DNA of 64,000 nt from Flavobacteriales bacterium (GTDB taxonomy: Bacteria; Bacteroidota; Bacteroidia; Flavobacteriales_E; Vicingaceae). The position numbers and the translations under genes are program-made. The DNA is taken from the NCBI GenBank assembly GCA_020635825.1, contig JACJZA010000007.1:255831-319830 (forward strand), written 5' to 3'. Below the pieces are notes generated by a model. The model ran no database searches. It saw only the letters and a list, made by a program, of their open reading frames with translations, and was not told where the DNA came from. Below are positions 16,100-25,130 of the stretch, piece after piece. The first letter of the stretch is position 1. Each line of letters opens with the position of its first letter.

Positions 16100-17405
16100 T
16101 CTTCCAATTTAAGCGGTCAGCTTGTGCAAACTGCCAAGGTGCACCATTATTTTCAATGTTTGTAAAAATGCCCGTCCATTCAGCCGGAGCTTTTGATTCT
16201 TCCATGATTAAATATCTACGTAAATCAACAATTACAGATAATGGGTCGTTGTTTACCGGACATGCTTCCGTACAAGCATTACAACTGGTACAAGCTAACA
16301 ATTCTTCTTCAGTAATGTAGTCTCTTAATAATGATTTTCCATCATTAAAATCTTTTCCATTTTTATCAATTCCTTTACCAACTTCCTCCAATCTATCTCT
16401 AGTATCCATCATTATTTTACGAGGAGATAGTTTTTTCCCGGTTCCATTTGCCGGACAAACATCTGTACATCTACCACACTCTGTACAAGTATAACTATCC
16501 ATCAACTGTTTCCAGGTTAAATCAGTTACATCTTTAGCACCAAATCTTTGTGGTTCCCCTTGTGGCTCAGGTGGAGCTGCATAAGGGTCAGCAGATGGGT
16601 CAAACATTAATTCCACTTCTTTTTTTACTGCTTCCATGTTATCTAATTGTCCTTTTGGACTTAGTTTAGAATAAAATACATTTGGAAATGCTAATATGAT
16701 ATGGAAATGCTTAGAATAAGGTAAATAATTTAAAAAGGCAAAAATTCCGATGATATGAAACCACCACAATCCTCTTTCTAGTATAATTAAACTTCCTTCA
16801 GACATTCCTCCCATCATTTTCATAAAAACACTACTTATAGGAAATGAACCAACTTGGGTATAATGTTCGGCTCCTAAAACCTGTAATTGAGCATCTGCAG
16901 CATTCATTAATAAAAATGCACCCATCAACATTATTTCTGTAATCAATATTAAGTTGGCATCCGATTTTGGCCAAGAAGTCATTTCAGAATTGTGAAAACG
17001 CTTTAATCTTAAAACATTTCTTCTAATTAAAAAGATTGCACAAGCTACCAAAACTGCTAATGCTAAGTATTCAAAAGCTGAAATTAATCCATAATAGATA
17101 CTACCAAGTGGAGCAAACAAACGATGCTTTCCTGTAATTCCATCCAATACTATTTCTAGTACCTCAATATTAATAATGATGAAACCTAAATAAACTACAA
17201 TGTGTAACAATCCCGCTACAGGACGAACTACCATTTTAGATTGACCTAAAGCTACTCTTGCCATCAATGAAAATCGTTCATTTTTTCTATCAGAACGATC
17301 TAAATCACGTCCTAATTTTATATTTCGGACAATGGTTTTTACATTTTTTGCAAATAATAAAGATGCTGCTATCAGCAATACAATAAAAACGATGGATGAA
17401 ATCAT
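16089..17405 (-). CDS. Membrane-bound Fe-S oxidoreductase with two 4Fe-4S motifs (HdrE/HdrD-like)
   Basis: The 438-residue protein has an N-terminal membrane domain of about six helices (residues 1-255) with histidines such as GLLHIVVY and WWFHIIG that could bind haem, resembling the nitrate reductase gamma/HdrE fold. The C-terminal domain has two cluster motifs, CTECGRCTDVCPANG near 309 and CTSCNACTEACPVNN near 375. It lacks its own CCG domains, which are supplied by the 14888 gene product. Together they may pass electrons between the quinone pool and an unknown partner. The pair is widely conserved in Flavobacteriia next to MCE and amidase genes. Confidence 0.85.
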   Translation of the reverse strand: MISSIVFIVLLIAASLLFAKNVKTIVRNIKLGRDLDRSDRKNERFSLMARVALGQSKMVVRPVAGLLHIVVYLGFIIINIEVLEIVLDGITGKHRLFAPLGSIYYGLISAFEYLALAVLVACAIFLIRRNVLRLKRFHNSEMTSWPKSDANLILITEIMLMGAFLLMNAADAQLQVLGAEHYTQVGSFPISSVFMKMMGGMSEGSLIILERGLWWFHIIGIFAFLNYLPYSKHFHIILAFPNVFYSKLSPKGQLDNMEAVKKEVELMFDPSADPYAAPPEPQGEPQRFGAKDVTDLTWKQLMDSYTCTECGRCTDVCPANGTGKKLSPRKIMMDTRDRLEEVGKGIDKNGKDFNDGKSLLRDYITEEELLACTSCNACTEACPVNNDPLSVIVDLRRYLIMEESKAPAEWTGIFTNIENNGAPWQFAQADRLNWKNEQ

Positions 17406-17421
17406 CTTGTTTATTTAAAGT

Positions 17422-18336
17422 TTAGTCTTTGTCTTTTCTACCAAATAATGAAAAATGAACATAACGTTTTGGATGTTCTTTCATATCAATCATTAGTTTG
17501 TCCATATTTTTAGAGGTTGACTCTAAATTATAATATAAACTATCGTTATTAACCAACAAACCTAAGGAACCTTCTCCTTTGTTTATTTTTTCCATTACTT
17601 CGGACATTTGTTGGAAAGTAGCCTCTGCTTTTTTCATGGTTTCTGCCATTTCTAAAGCTGCTAAAGAATCACTGAAAGTTTTTAAGTTTTTTAATGTTGG
17701 TCGCATAGACTTTACCGTAGCATCCATAGTAGTTGCTACTTCATGATACGCAACAATAGTCGTGTTAAGGTTAGTTAGAATTTCAGATATTTTTCGTTTG
17801 TTTCTATCATTAAACACATCATCTAAATCTTGTATCACCAATTTTAAATCGGCCATGGTTGAATCCATTCCGGTTAAAAAATTCTCTGCTTTTTCTTTAA
17901 TAGGAAGTAATTGCTCACCTACATCGTCAAACATTGATTTTTCTAGATCAGCTATTAAAGTGTCTCCCGATTGTAGCTCGGTAGCACTATTCCCAACTTT
18001 TAATGCAATAGCCTTAGAGCCTAGAAAGTCCATACTTATTAAACTAGCAATAGAATTATTGGGAATTAAAAAGTCATTTTCTGTAATTAATAACTCAACT
18101 ACTACTTTCCCTGTTTGGTCGTGATGAAAATAAATTGATTCCACCACTCCAACCTGAAAACCATTGATTAAAATAGGAGATGATTTAGCTAATCCAGCTA
18201 CAGAAGGGTAAACAGTATAAACTGTTTTACTTTTATATAAAAGATTAGTTCCTTTTAAGAAGTTGTACCCCCATACCAACAATGCAATTGCAAACATTGA
18301 TACTACTCCAACCTTAACTTCTTTAGTGATTTTCAT
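17422..18336 (-). CDS. MCE/MlaD family lipid-transport protein
   Basis: The 304-residue protein has one N-terminal transmembrane helix (residues 8-26) and then an MCE domain (about 35-110) that starts VYTVYPSVAGLAKSSPILING and includes GVVESIYF and MDFLGSKAIAL. A long helical tail rich in coiled-coil heptads follows (130-280). MlaD-like proteins form rings that carry phospholipid between inner and outer membrane. No MlaE/MlaF permease or ATPase gene lies in the window. It is downstream of the amidase gene (69-base gap) and upstream of the Fe-S genes on the same strand. Confidence 0.88.
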   Translation of the reverse strand: MKITKEVKVGVVSMFAIALLVWGYNFLKGTNLLYKSKTVYTVYPSVAGLAKSSPILINGFQVGVVESIYFHHDQTGKVVVELLITENDFLIPNNSIASLISMDFLGSKAIALKVGNSATELQSGDTLIADLEKSMFDDVGEQLLPIKEKAENFLTGMDSTMADLKLVIQDLDDVFNDRNKRKISEILTNLNTTIVAYHEVATTMDATVKSMRPTLKNLKTFSDSLAALEMAETMKKAEATFQQMSEVMEKINKGEGSLGLLVNNDSLYYNLESTSKNMDKLMIDMKEHPKRYVHFSLFGRKDKD

Positions 18337-18405
18337 TTAATGTCTCTTTTTGCAAATATCGTGAAACGAATCTATATGACAAAAAAATGATTGGGTATTC
18401 ATCAC

Positions 18406-19587
18406 TTAGTTTTCTTGCAATTTAATTGCCTCACTAATTGGTATTCTAACTCCATTTTTGAAAGCTACAATAAAAGCATCTGTAAATCCTTTTTCTTTCA
18501 TTTGTAGTTGCACTCTATTTGCATCATTCATGTTTTTTTCATTCCCCACCGTATATCTATATAATCCACCAGCTTCATAAAGACCAACATTTTCTATTCC
18601 ATTAAAATTTTCAGGTTTCAATTCTGTTTTTATAGAAGATGTAGCGATTTGCACTTTAAACACAACACCCTCTTCTTTTTCTTCATCTTTCTTTTTGTCT
18701 TTTTTTGGTTTTTTATCTTCTACTACTGGTTTTTCTTCATCTTTTTTAATTTCTTCAATCACTTTTGGCTCTTCAGGTACCGCAATTTTCTTTTCTAATT
18801 CATTTTTATATTCTTTAAATGCCCTATAAATAGCTGAAGCCATATAATCTTGACCAATTTCTGAATTCAAAAATTTCTCTTCTTCAATATTTGTTAAAAA
18901 TCCGGTTTCAATTAAAACACTCGGCATAGAAGTTTGATGTAACACTAAAAAGCCGGCTTGTTTAACTCCTCTGTTTTTTCTCCCCACTCTTTCTGTAAAT
19001 TGAGTTTGTATTTTGGATGCCAACAACAAACTCTGATCTAAATATGCACTTTGCATTAAAGTCATTGTAATATATGACTCAGGTGAATTAGGGTCGAAAT
19101 TTTCATATTTCGATTGGTAATCATCCTCCAGTAAGATAGAAGAATTTTCCCTTTGTGCTACTTTTAAATTGGCTTCTGTTTTATGAAGTCCCATTACAAA
19201 AGTTTCTGTTCCTAGAGCTCCTTTATTATCATTTGCATTGGCATGAATACAAATAAATAAATCTGCTTTTGCTTTGTTAGCAATTCTTGCCCTTTCTATT
19301 AACTCAATAAAAACATCCGTTTTTCTTGTATAGATTACTTCAACATCAGGAAAATTTTCTTCAATGTATTTTCCGAGCTTAAGGGCAATAGCTAAAGCCA
19401 CATTCTTCTCACTTGAATTGGCTCCTTGACAGCCTCCATCATGTCCTCCATGACCAGCATCAATCACCACTGTTTTTACTCCAAAAAAATCATTTTCATC
19501 TAAAGGAAATTCTCCTGCAAAAAGATTATAAAAGGAAAAGGCAAGAAAAAAACAAATTACACGTTTAATCAATCCTATAAAATTCAT
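18406..19587 (-). CDS. N-acetylmuramoyl-L-alanine amidase with SPOR-like C-terminus
   Basis: The Amidase_3 zinc site is complete: VIDAGHGGHD, a glutamate in SSEKNVAL, LFICIHANAND and VLIETGFLTN. A lysine/glutamate-rich linker (about residues 270-315) precedes a C-terminal SPOR-like domain of about 75 residues (VFKVQIATSS to the end), which should bind denuded septal glycans. A signal peptide is present. An ATG 18 bases upstream, at 19605, is only 5 bases from a -7 box, whereas 19587 leaves a normal leader, so 19587 was chosen (393 residues). The enzyme cleaves peptidoglycan during cell separation. It is divergent from the lptD gene. Confidence 0.93.
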   Translation of the reverse strand: MNFIGLIKRVICFFLAFSFYNLFAGEFPLDENDFFGVKTVVIDAGHGGHDGGCQGANSSEKNVALAIALKLGKYIEENFPDVEVIYTRKTDVFIELIERARIANKAKADLFICIHANANDNKGALGTETFVMGLHKTEANLKVAQRENSSILLEDDYQSKYENFDPNSPESYITMTLMQSAYLDQSLLLASKIQTQFTERVGRKNRGVKQAGFLVLHQTSMPSVLIETGFLTNIEEEKFLNSEIGQDYMASAIYRAFKEYKNELEKKIAVPEEPKVIEEIKKDEEKPVVEDKKPKKDKKKDEEKEEGVVFKVQIATSSIKTELKPENFNGIENVGLYEAGGLYRYTVGNEKNMNDANRVQLQMKEKGFTDAFIVAFKNGVRIPISEAIKLQEN

Positions 19588-19610
19588 GTTGTTGCTTACT
19601 AACATACGGT

Positions 19611-19618
19611 CAAATTTA
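19611..19618 (-). promoter_or_regulatory. -7 box for the amidase gene
   Basis: TAAATTTG on the minus strand is a perfect TAnnTTTG match, 23 bases before the ATG at 19587 and 5 bases before the alternative ATG at 19605. Confidence 0.5.
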
Positions 19619-19732
19619 TTTTTTTAATTTTGAGCCCTTTAAAAGAAGGAACTATTTTATCACAATAAAAATGTTAATAATTCTTATCTCATTACTGTTA
19701 CAATTTATTAATAGATAAGAATTTAGCCTATC

Positions 19733-22270
19733 ATGAAAAACAATATTTGTACCAATATATTATTTGTGTTTTTCAAGATAGTATTGACATTATTTTTTGT
19801 TAGTCCACATACTTTATTTTCTCAGGAAAATAAAAGCGATTCTACAGTTCAAATTTTAAGTATAGATTCCTTTATATCAAAGGATGCTCTTGAATCGAAA
19901 GTAAAATACAAAGCCACCGATTCCATTCGTTTTGATTTGAAAAATCAAAAAATTTATCTTTTTGGAAATTCAGAAATATATTACCAAGACATAGAGTTAA
20001 AAGCAGAAGAAATTGAATCGGATTTAGATTCAAACATGGTAACTGCCCGAGGCAAAAAAGATTCTACTGACAAATATTTTGGAGAACCTATTTTTAAACA
20101 AGCTGCAAAAGAATTCAATGCACATGAAATTAAATACAATTTTGAAACTAAAAAGGGTTTAATTTCTGACGTTAAAACACAAGAAGGCGATGGCTACATT
20201 CATGGACAAAAAATTTACAAAGAACCTGATAATGTTTTATACATTAAAAATGGAAAATATACTACTTGCAACTTAGCAGAGCCTCATTATCATTTTGGTG
20301 CTAATAAGCTAAAAATTATTCCTAATGATAAAATTATAACAGGTCCAGCTGATTTATTTATTGAAAATGCTCCTACACCATTAGCTATTCCTTTTGGTTT
20401 TTTCCCAAATACCGACAAACAAAAATCAGGCTTAGTAATCCCTGCTCCGGGAGAAAGTCAACAATTTGGATTTTTCCTAATTAATGGTGGTTATTATTTA
20501 TATATAAATGAGCATTTGGATGCACAACTAACAGGAGATTTTTACTCAAAAGGAAGTTGGGGAACTCGTTTTACATCCAATTACAAAAACCGTTATCATT
20601 TTAATGGGCAGTTAAATGTAAATTATTCCGATTTTAAAAACAGTGAAAAAGAATTACCTGATTTTAGTGAGAAAAAAGACTTTTTTGTTCGTTGGACACA
20701 TACCCAAGATCCAAAAGCAAGACCAAATAGCAGCTTTAATGCAAACGTAAATTTTGGTACTACTACTAACTTTACCAACAACTACAATTCAAGCTCTAAT
20801 GATTACCTTTCTAATAGTTTTAACTCTAGTGTTGCTTATTCTAGACGATTTGGGAATAGTCCATTCTCATTAAATCTAAACGCATCGCATAGTCAGAATA
20901 GTTTATCAAAATTGATTACTGTTAGATTGCCTGATGTAGGTTTTAATATGGCGAGAATCTATCCTTTTAAACCTAAAAACAAAGCCGGTAGTCAAAAGTT
21001 TTATGAGAAAATTGGTTTGAGTTATAATATGAATGCTAGAAATGAAGTAACAGCTTTAGATTCATTGTACAACATTAATGAGCCACAATATTTAACTCAA
21101 CGTTTTAAAAACGGAATGAAACATACTATCCCATTAAATACTTCTATTAAAATGTTTAAGTATTTTAGTTTAACTCCAGCGTTTAACTATTCCGAAATAT
21201 GGTACATTAAAACTATTAATAGACAATGGAGTGACACATCAAATAGTCTTCTAACCGACACACTTAATGGTTTTGCAAGAGGTAATTCCTATAATATGTC
21301 AGCAAACATGACAACCAAGCTTTATGGAATGTACTCTTTTAGAGGACAAAAAATCAAAGCCCTCCGACATGTTATTACCCCAAGCATTGGAGTGAATTAT
21401 ATTCCTGAAAACAATAGTGGATTACGAAGCTATATTGACGGGAATAACGAAAAACAAGAGTATTCCATTTTTCAGGATGGGATTTATGGCACTTCTCATA
21501 CAACTGAAGCAGGATATGTGAACATGAGTTTATTGCAGAATTTCGAAATGAAAGTTCGCAACAAAAAAGATACTATCAACCCAATTACTAAAATTACATT
21601 ATTAGAAAACTTAGGACTTTCTACTAACTATAATATGCTCGCAGATTCTTTTAACTGGAGTAATATATCTGTTACAGCAAGAACCTATATTTTAAAGTTT
21701 TTAAATTTAAACTTTAATGGAAGTATTGATCCTTATGCATTAGATACAAGTGGAAGGAGAATTAATAAATCTCATTTAAGTGAAACCGGATATATTGGAA
21801 GATTAACCAATGCTAACATTGCTCTAAATTTTTCGTTGAGAAGTAAAACACAAAACAAACAAACAAAAACCAGCAAGTTTGGCACAGAAGAAGAACTGGC
21901 TTATATTAATGCCAATTTAGATGACTATATTGACTTTGATATTCCATGGACACTTAATATTGGGTATAATGTAAACTACAGCAAACCTGCTTTTAACGAT
22001 TCTGAAAACATCATTCAAACTTTTAATTTTGCAGGAGATATGAGTTTGACAAAAAAATGGAAAATTGGATTTAATTCAGGATATGATTTTCAAAATCACA
22101 AATACACCTATACTACCATAAATTTTTATAGAGATTTACATTGCTGGGAAATGAGTTTACAATGGATTCCTTTTGGAGTTCGCCAAAGCTATTTGTTTAC
22201 CATCAAGGTTAAATCTTCAATTTTACAGGATTTAAAACTAACCAGAAGAAATATTCCAAGTGTTTTCTAA
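19733..22270 (+). CDS. lptD: Outer-membrane LPS assembly protein, LptD family
   Basis: The 845-residue protein has a signal peptide ending near LFSQ (residue 30). An N-terminal LptA/OstA-like beta-jellyroll spans about 60-215 (IRFDLKNQKIYLFGNSEIYY, YIHGQKIYKEPDNVLYIKNG). A large beta-barrel follows to the C-terminus, which ends in alternating aromatic strands. Residues 165-235 (CNLAEPHYHFGANKLKI, GFFPNTDKQKSGLVIPAPG) are the conserved junction of Bacteroidota LptD. It inserts lipopolysaccharide into the outer leaflet. It is divergent from the amidase/MCE genes and convergent with the YkgJ-like gene, overlapping it by 4 bases. Confidence 0.9.
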   Translation: MKNNICTNILFVFFKIVLTLFFVSPHTLFSQENKSDSTVQILSIDSFISKDALESKVKYKATDSIRFDLKNQKIYLFGNSEIYYQDIELKAEEIESDLDSNMVTARGKKDSTDKYFGEPIFKQAAKEFNAHEIKYNFETKKGLISDVKTQEGDGYIHGQKIYKEPDNVLYIKNGKYTTCNLAEPHYHFGANKLKIIPNDKIITGPADLFIENAPTPLAIPFGFFPNTDKQKSGLVIPAPGESQQFGFFLINGGYYLYINEHLDAQLTGDFYSKGSWGTRFTSNYKNRYHFNGQLNVNYSDFKNSEKELPDFSEKKDFFVRWTHTQDPKARPNSSFNANVNFGTTTNFTNNYNSSSNDYLSNSFNSSVAYSRRFGNSPFSLNLNASHSQNSLSKLITVRLPDVGFNMARIYPFKPKNKAGSQKFYEKIGLSYNMNARNEVTALDSLYNINEPQYLTQRFKNGMKHTIPLNTSIKMFKYFSLTPAFNYSEIWYIKTINRQWSDTSNSLLTDTLNGFARGNSYNMSANMTTKLYGMYSFRGQKIKALRHVITPSIGVNYIPENNSGLRSYIDGNNEKQEYSIFQDGIYGTSHTTEAGYVNMSLLQNFEMKVRNKKDTINPITKITLLENLGLSTNYNMLADSFNWSNISVTARTYILKFLNLNFNGSIDPYALDTSGRRINKSHLSETGYIGRLTNANIALNFSLRSKTQNKQTKTSKFGTEEELAYINANLDDYIDFDIPWTLNIGYNVNYSKPAFNDSENIIQTFNFAGDMSLTKKWKIGFNSGYDFQNHKYTYTTINFYRDLHCWEMSLQWIPFGVRQSYLFTIKVKSSILQDLKLTRRNIPSVF

Positions 22271-22755
22271 TACTTCTCTCTTAATTTTTCAAACACTTTA
22301 ACTACCGCTGGGCATATTTCGGTGTTTTTCATTGACAAGTCCAAGATTTGATAGAACCTTTTTCGATTGGTATGGGGATATTCACGACAAGCCGTTGGCC
22401 TACTTTCATAGACCATACAATAATTTTCATAATCCAAAAAAGGACAAGGAGCCTCATTTAATACATAATCTCCCACTTCATCAATATGTAAATATTGTTC
22501 AATAAAAACAGAAGGTTTTATTTTTAAATACTTGGACAACCTATCTATATCTCTATCATTAAAAATTGGGCTGGTAGTTTTGCAGCAATTGGCACATTCT
22601 AGGCATTCAATACTTTCAAAAACAGCAATATGAGCAGAATGCGCATTGTCATCAAGATTTTTAGGTTTAGTTTTTTTTAGCTTCTTGGTTAAAGACAGGT
22701 TGTCGCCTTTTTGTTTTTCTCCAATTAATAAGATCTTTTTCAATTCCTCTTTCAT
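22267..22755 (-). CDS. YkgJ family cysteine-cluster protein
   Basis: The 162-residue protein carries the zinc/iron chelate cysteine cluster CLECANCCKTTSPIF near residue 52, then CPFLDYENYCMVYESRPTACREYP near 103. Such proteins are thought to bind an Fe-S or zinc centre, but no reaction is established for the family. Its start overlaps the mnmD stop by 4 bases (ATGA), so it is translationally coupled to a tRNA-modifying enzyme. Its 3' end overlaps lptD by 4 bases on the opposite strand. Confidence 0.85.
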   Translation of the reverse strand: MKEELKKILLIGEKQKGDNLSLTKKLKKTKPKNLDDNAHSAHIAVFESIECLECANCCKTTSPIFNDRDIDRLSKYLKIKPSVFIEQYLHIDEVGDYVLNEAPCPFLDYENYCMVYESRPTACREYPHTNRKRFYQILDLSMKNTEICPAVVKVFEKLREKY

Positions 22756-23426
22756 AATTGCTCTTTTATCGCTCTTGTCATTTCTCTTTTTCCAGGTGGC
22801 CCCGGTAAAGTTTCAACCACAAATCCAACTTCTTTTAAATTTCTTTTCACTTGTCCTTTTGCACAATAGGTGACTAAAATTCCATCGGAATTAAGTAATG
22901 AAAACATCTTTTCAAAAATTGATTTTTCCCACATTTCTTTTTGAGCCCTCGGCCCAAAGGCATCATAAAAAATAACATCAAATTTTCTGTCTGTTTCATA
23001 ACCTTGTATTCTATCATGAACTTTAGTCAATTTAAAATATGCTGAAAGTTGATGGTTTTCACCCCAACTTATTTCATGAATTTTCAAAAAATCCTCCTTT
23101 TCTATTCCATTTATTTCCTGTGCATAATTCAACTTTTCTATAATTTCTAATGAAATAGGAAAAGATTCTATTGTATGATAATTTATTTCTACTTGATTTT
23201 TCTCTGCATACAATTTTGTTAAAATTGTATTTAAACCCGTTCCAAAACCTACCTCAAAAACAGAAAACTTTTTCAAACCTTTAAAATACTCTAACCCGTT
23301 ATTTATAAAAACATGTTTAGCTTCCTGCACTGCTCCATGAATAGAATGATAGGTTTCATCTAATTCAGGAACATACAAAGTATGTGAACCATCAGAAGTA
23401 TTTTTTATATGTAAACTCTTTAACAT
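22752..23426 (-). CDS. mnmD: tRNA (mnm5s2U34) methyltransferase MnmD
   Basis: The 224-residue protein begins with the SLYVPELDETYHS-like block (here HTLYVPELDETYHSIHGA), has the S-adenosylmethionine motif VFEVGFGTGLN near residue 56, and the YDAFGPRAQKEMWEKS block near 153 that marks the stand-alone MnmD methyltransferases. It completes 5-methylaminomethyl-2-thiouridine at the wobble position of certain tRNAs. The MnmC oxidase domain found fused in E. coli is absent, as is usual in this phylum. Its promoter lies in the palindrome at 23465-23482. Confidence 0.92.
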   Translation of the reverse strand: MLKSLHIKNTSDGSHTLYVPELDETYHSIHGAVQEAKHVFINNGLEYFKGLKKFSVFEVGFGTGLNTILTKLYAEKNQVEINYHTIESFPISLEIIEKLNYAQEINGIEKEDFLKIHEISWGENHQLSAYFKLTKVHDRIQGYETDRKFDVIFYDAFGPRAQKEMWEKSIFEKMFSLLNSDGILVTYCAKGQVKRNLKEVGFVVETLPGPPGKREMTRAIKEQL

Positions 23427-23464
23427 TTTATGATTTTCGTCATATATAATTATTTATATATGTG

Positions 23465-23482
23465 TAAATTTGTACAAATTTA
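23465..23482. promoter_or_regulatory. 18-bp palindrome formed by two divergent -7 boxes
   Basis: TAAATTTGTACAAATTTA is a perfect palindrome. Read in either direction it starts with TAAATTTG, a TAnnTTTG match: plus strand at 23465-23472 for the thioredoxin-like gene (ATG 11 bases on) and minus strand at 23475-23482 for mnmD (ATG 48 bases on). Confidence 0.6.
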
Positions 23483-23483
23483 A

Positions 23484-24104
23484 ATGATTATGGTAACGCA
23501 AACAGATTTAGATAGAAGTATTTCATTTGATGAATATTTTGATTTAGTGAAAAATTTAGCAGAAACTGGTAGAACAACCGGTGACGATCAAAGCAAAAAC
23601 ATGATAGATTACACTAAATTAAATTTTTCTAGAATGAAAAGGGTTTTGAAAACAACACAAGCCTCAACCCTACTAAAAGAAACTATTAATTGTTTAAATG
23701 ATCAATTGACATGGTTAGTTTTGGCTGAAAGCTGGTGTGGAGATGCTGCTCAAAACATTCCTATTTTTGCTAAAATGTCAGAATTCAATCCAAATATAAA
23801 TTTACGTATCATCTTAAGAGATGAAAACCCTGAATTAATGGATAGGTATTTGACAAATGGAGGCAAATCTATTCCCAAATTAATTTGTTTAGATAAAGAG
23901 TTAAACGAAATTGGTACTTGGGGGCCACGCCCTCAATTTTTACAAAATTGGCTTTATCAAGAAAAAGAAACCCCAACCATGGAAATGTCAAAACTAAAAG
24001 AACAGTTCCAAGTTTGGTATACTAAAGATAAAGGAGAAACTCTTCAAACCGAAATGATTCATTTAATGAAAAGGTGGTTAAATAAAGAATGTATGTCATT
24101 ATAA
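23484..24104 (+). CDS. Thioredoxin-fold protein with single-cysteine WCGDA motif
   Basis: The 206-residue protein has the thioredoxin-fold region WLVLAESWCGDAAQNIPIF near residue 75, and SIPKLICLDKEL with the cis-proline near 130. The usual CxxC is replaced by CGDA, so it cannot do standard dithiol exchange with that motif. This WCGDA form is recurrent in Bacteroidota. A start two codons later (ATG at 23490) is equally possible. No signal peptide is present, so it is cytosolic. It shares a palindromic divergent promoter with mnmD. Confidence 0.82.
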   Translation: MIMVTQTDLDRSISFDEYFDLVKNLAETGRTTGDDQSKNMIDYTKLNFSRMKRVLKTTQASTLLKETINCLNDQLTWLVLAESWCGDAAQNIPIFAKMSEFNPNINLRIILRDENPELMDRYLTNGGKSIPKLICLDKELNEIGTWGPRPQFLQNWLYQEKETPTMEMSKLKEQFQVWYTKDKGETLQTEMIHLMKRWLNKECMSL

Positions 24105-24791
24105 ATCGTTTTCTTTCGATTTATAATGATAAGTTATTTGAATCTCTTTATTTTTATTTTGGTCTAGTTTCCAATATTGGTTTTCATCTTCATTATCATC
24201 CTCGTCCTCCCAGTCATACACTTTTTTTTGAGGGCCATGTTTCCTATAGTAAAATGCCAAAATAGCTCCGGAAAAGAATCCCCAAAAATGCGATTCGTAT
24301 GAAATGTTTAATTTGATTGGAAAAATCCCCCAAACCATCCCTCCATATATCAAAACAACAAAGAACGATAATGCAATCAATTGCTTATTCATTCTTATAA
24401 AACCACTCAACATTAAAAAAGAAAACAATCCATACACCAAACCACTTGCACCAATATGATAGGCTTCTCTTGCAGAAATCCAAGTCCAAAAACCTGTCAT
24501 TAAAACTATCCAAACAGTAATTTTTAAAGCCACTTCTTTGTAAAAATAAAAAAGCGCTGTTCCGAGTATTAAAAGAGGTATCGAATTATTAAATAAGTGA
24601 TTAAAATCTCCATGTATGAAAACCGAAAAAATAATTCCTCTAAGGTTTTTAAGTCTGAGAGGAAATATGCCAAATTGCTGCCAATTTAGCTGAAGTGTAT
24701 ATTGTAATAAATGAACAATATTTATGATTGCGACCAATAATACTGGATATATAAGCGCATTTATTAGTTTATTTTTTTCTACACTCTTCAA
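24099..24791 (-). CDS. Rhomboid family intramembrane serine protease
   Basis: The 230-residue protein has six hydrophobic segments. The rhomboid signatures are present: HGDFNHLFNNSIPLLILG, the nucleophile in HIGASGLVYGLFSF (GxSG near residue 119) and a histidine in SYESHFWGFFSGA on the last helix. A cytoplasmic tail of about 40 residues is rich in Asp, Glu and Asn. The start appears to be TTG (CAA on the plus strand at 24789-24791); no in-frame ATG lies near. It overlaps the thioredoxin-like gene by 6 bases tail to tail. Confidence 0.88.
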   Translation of the reverse strand: MKSVEKNKLINALIYPVLLVAIINIVHLLQYTLQLNWQQFGIFPLRLKNLRGIIFSVFIHGDFNHLFNNSIPLLILGTALFYFYKEVALKITVWIVLMTGFWTWISAREAYHIGASGLVYGLFSFLMLSGFIRMNKQLIALSFFVVLIYGGMVWGIFPIKLNISYESHFWGFFSGAILAFYYRKHGPQKKVYDWEDEDDNEDENQYWKLDQNKNKEIQITYHYKSKENDL

Positions 24792-24905
24792 GATGTTATA
24801 CTAATTTCCAAAACTGTGCCACAGTAATTTTGTCAGTTTGTTAATTTCTGTTAAGAAATTTTTTATGTGAAAAAAGTTAATTATTTTTGAATAAATTGAT
24901 TTAAA

Positions 24906-25130
24906 ATGAAAACACAAGCCATCATATTAGTTTTACTGTTTAGCTTAATTTCAATTCATGGATTTTCGGCTAAAACTAATGGTTCTGAACAACAAGAGAC
25001 TAAAAAACCCACAAAAACAAAATATGATTTTAATATTTTTAAAATGTTTTCAATTGAATCTACTCAACCTTCGCCGATTGATTCAACGAAATTAAAATCT
25101 AACAATCCTTACAAAAGAAAATTAGATTAG
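24906..25130 (+). CDS. Small secreted protein of unknown function
   Basis: This 74-residue protein begins with a clear signal peptide (cleavage near GFSA, residue 23). The mature peptide of about 50 residues is lysine- and serine/threonine-rich with no cysteine. Nothing recognisable is seen. Its stop codon abuts the convergent TerB/DnaJ gene. Confidence 0.55.
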   Translation: MKTQAIILVLLFSLISIHGFSAKTNGSEQQETKKPTKTKYDFNIFKMFSIESTQPSPIDSTKLKSNNPYKRKLD

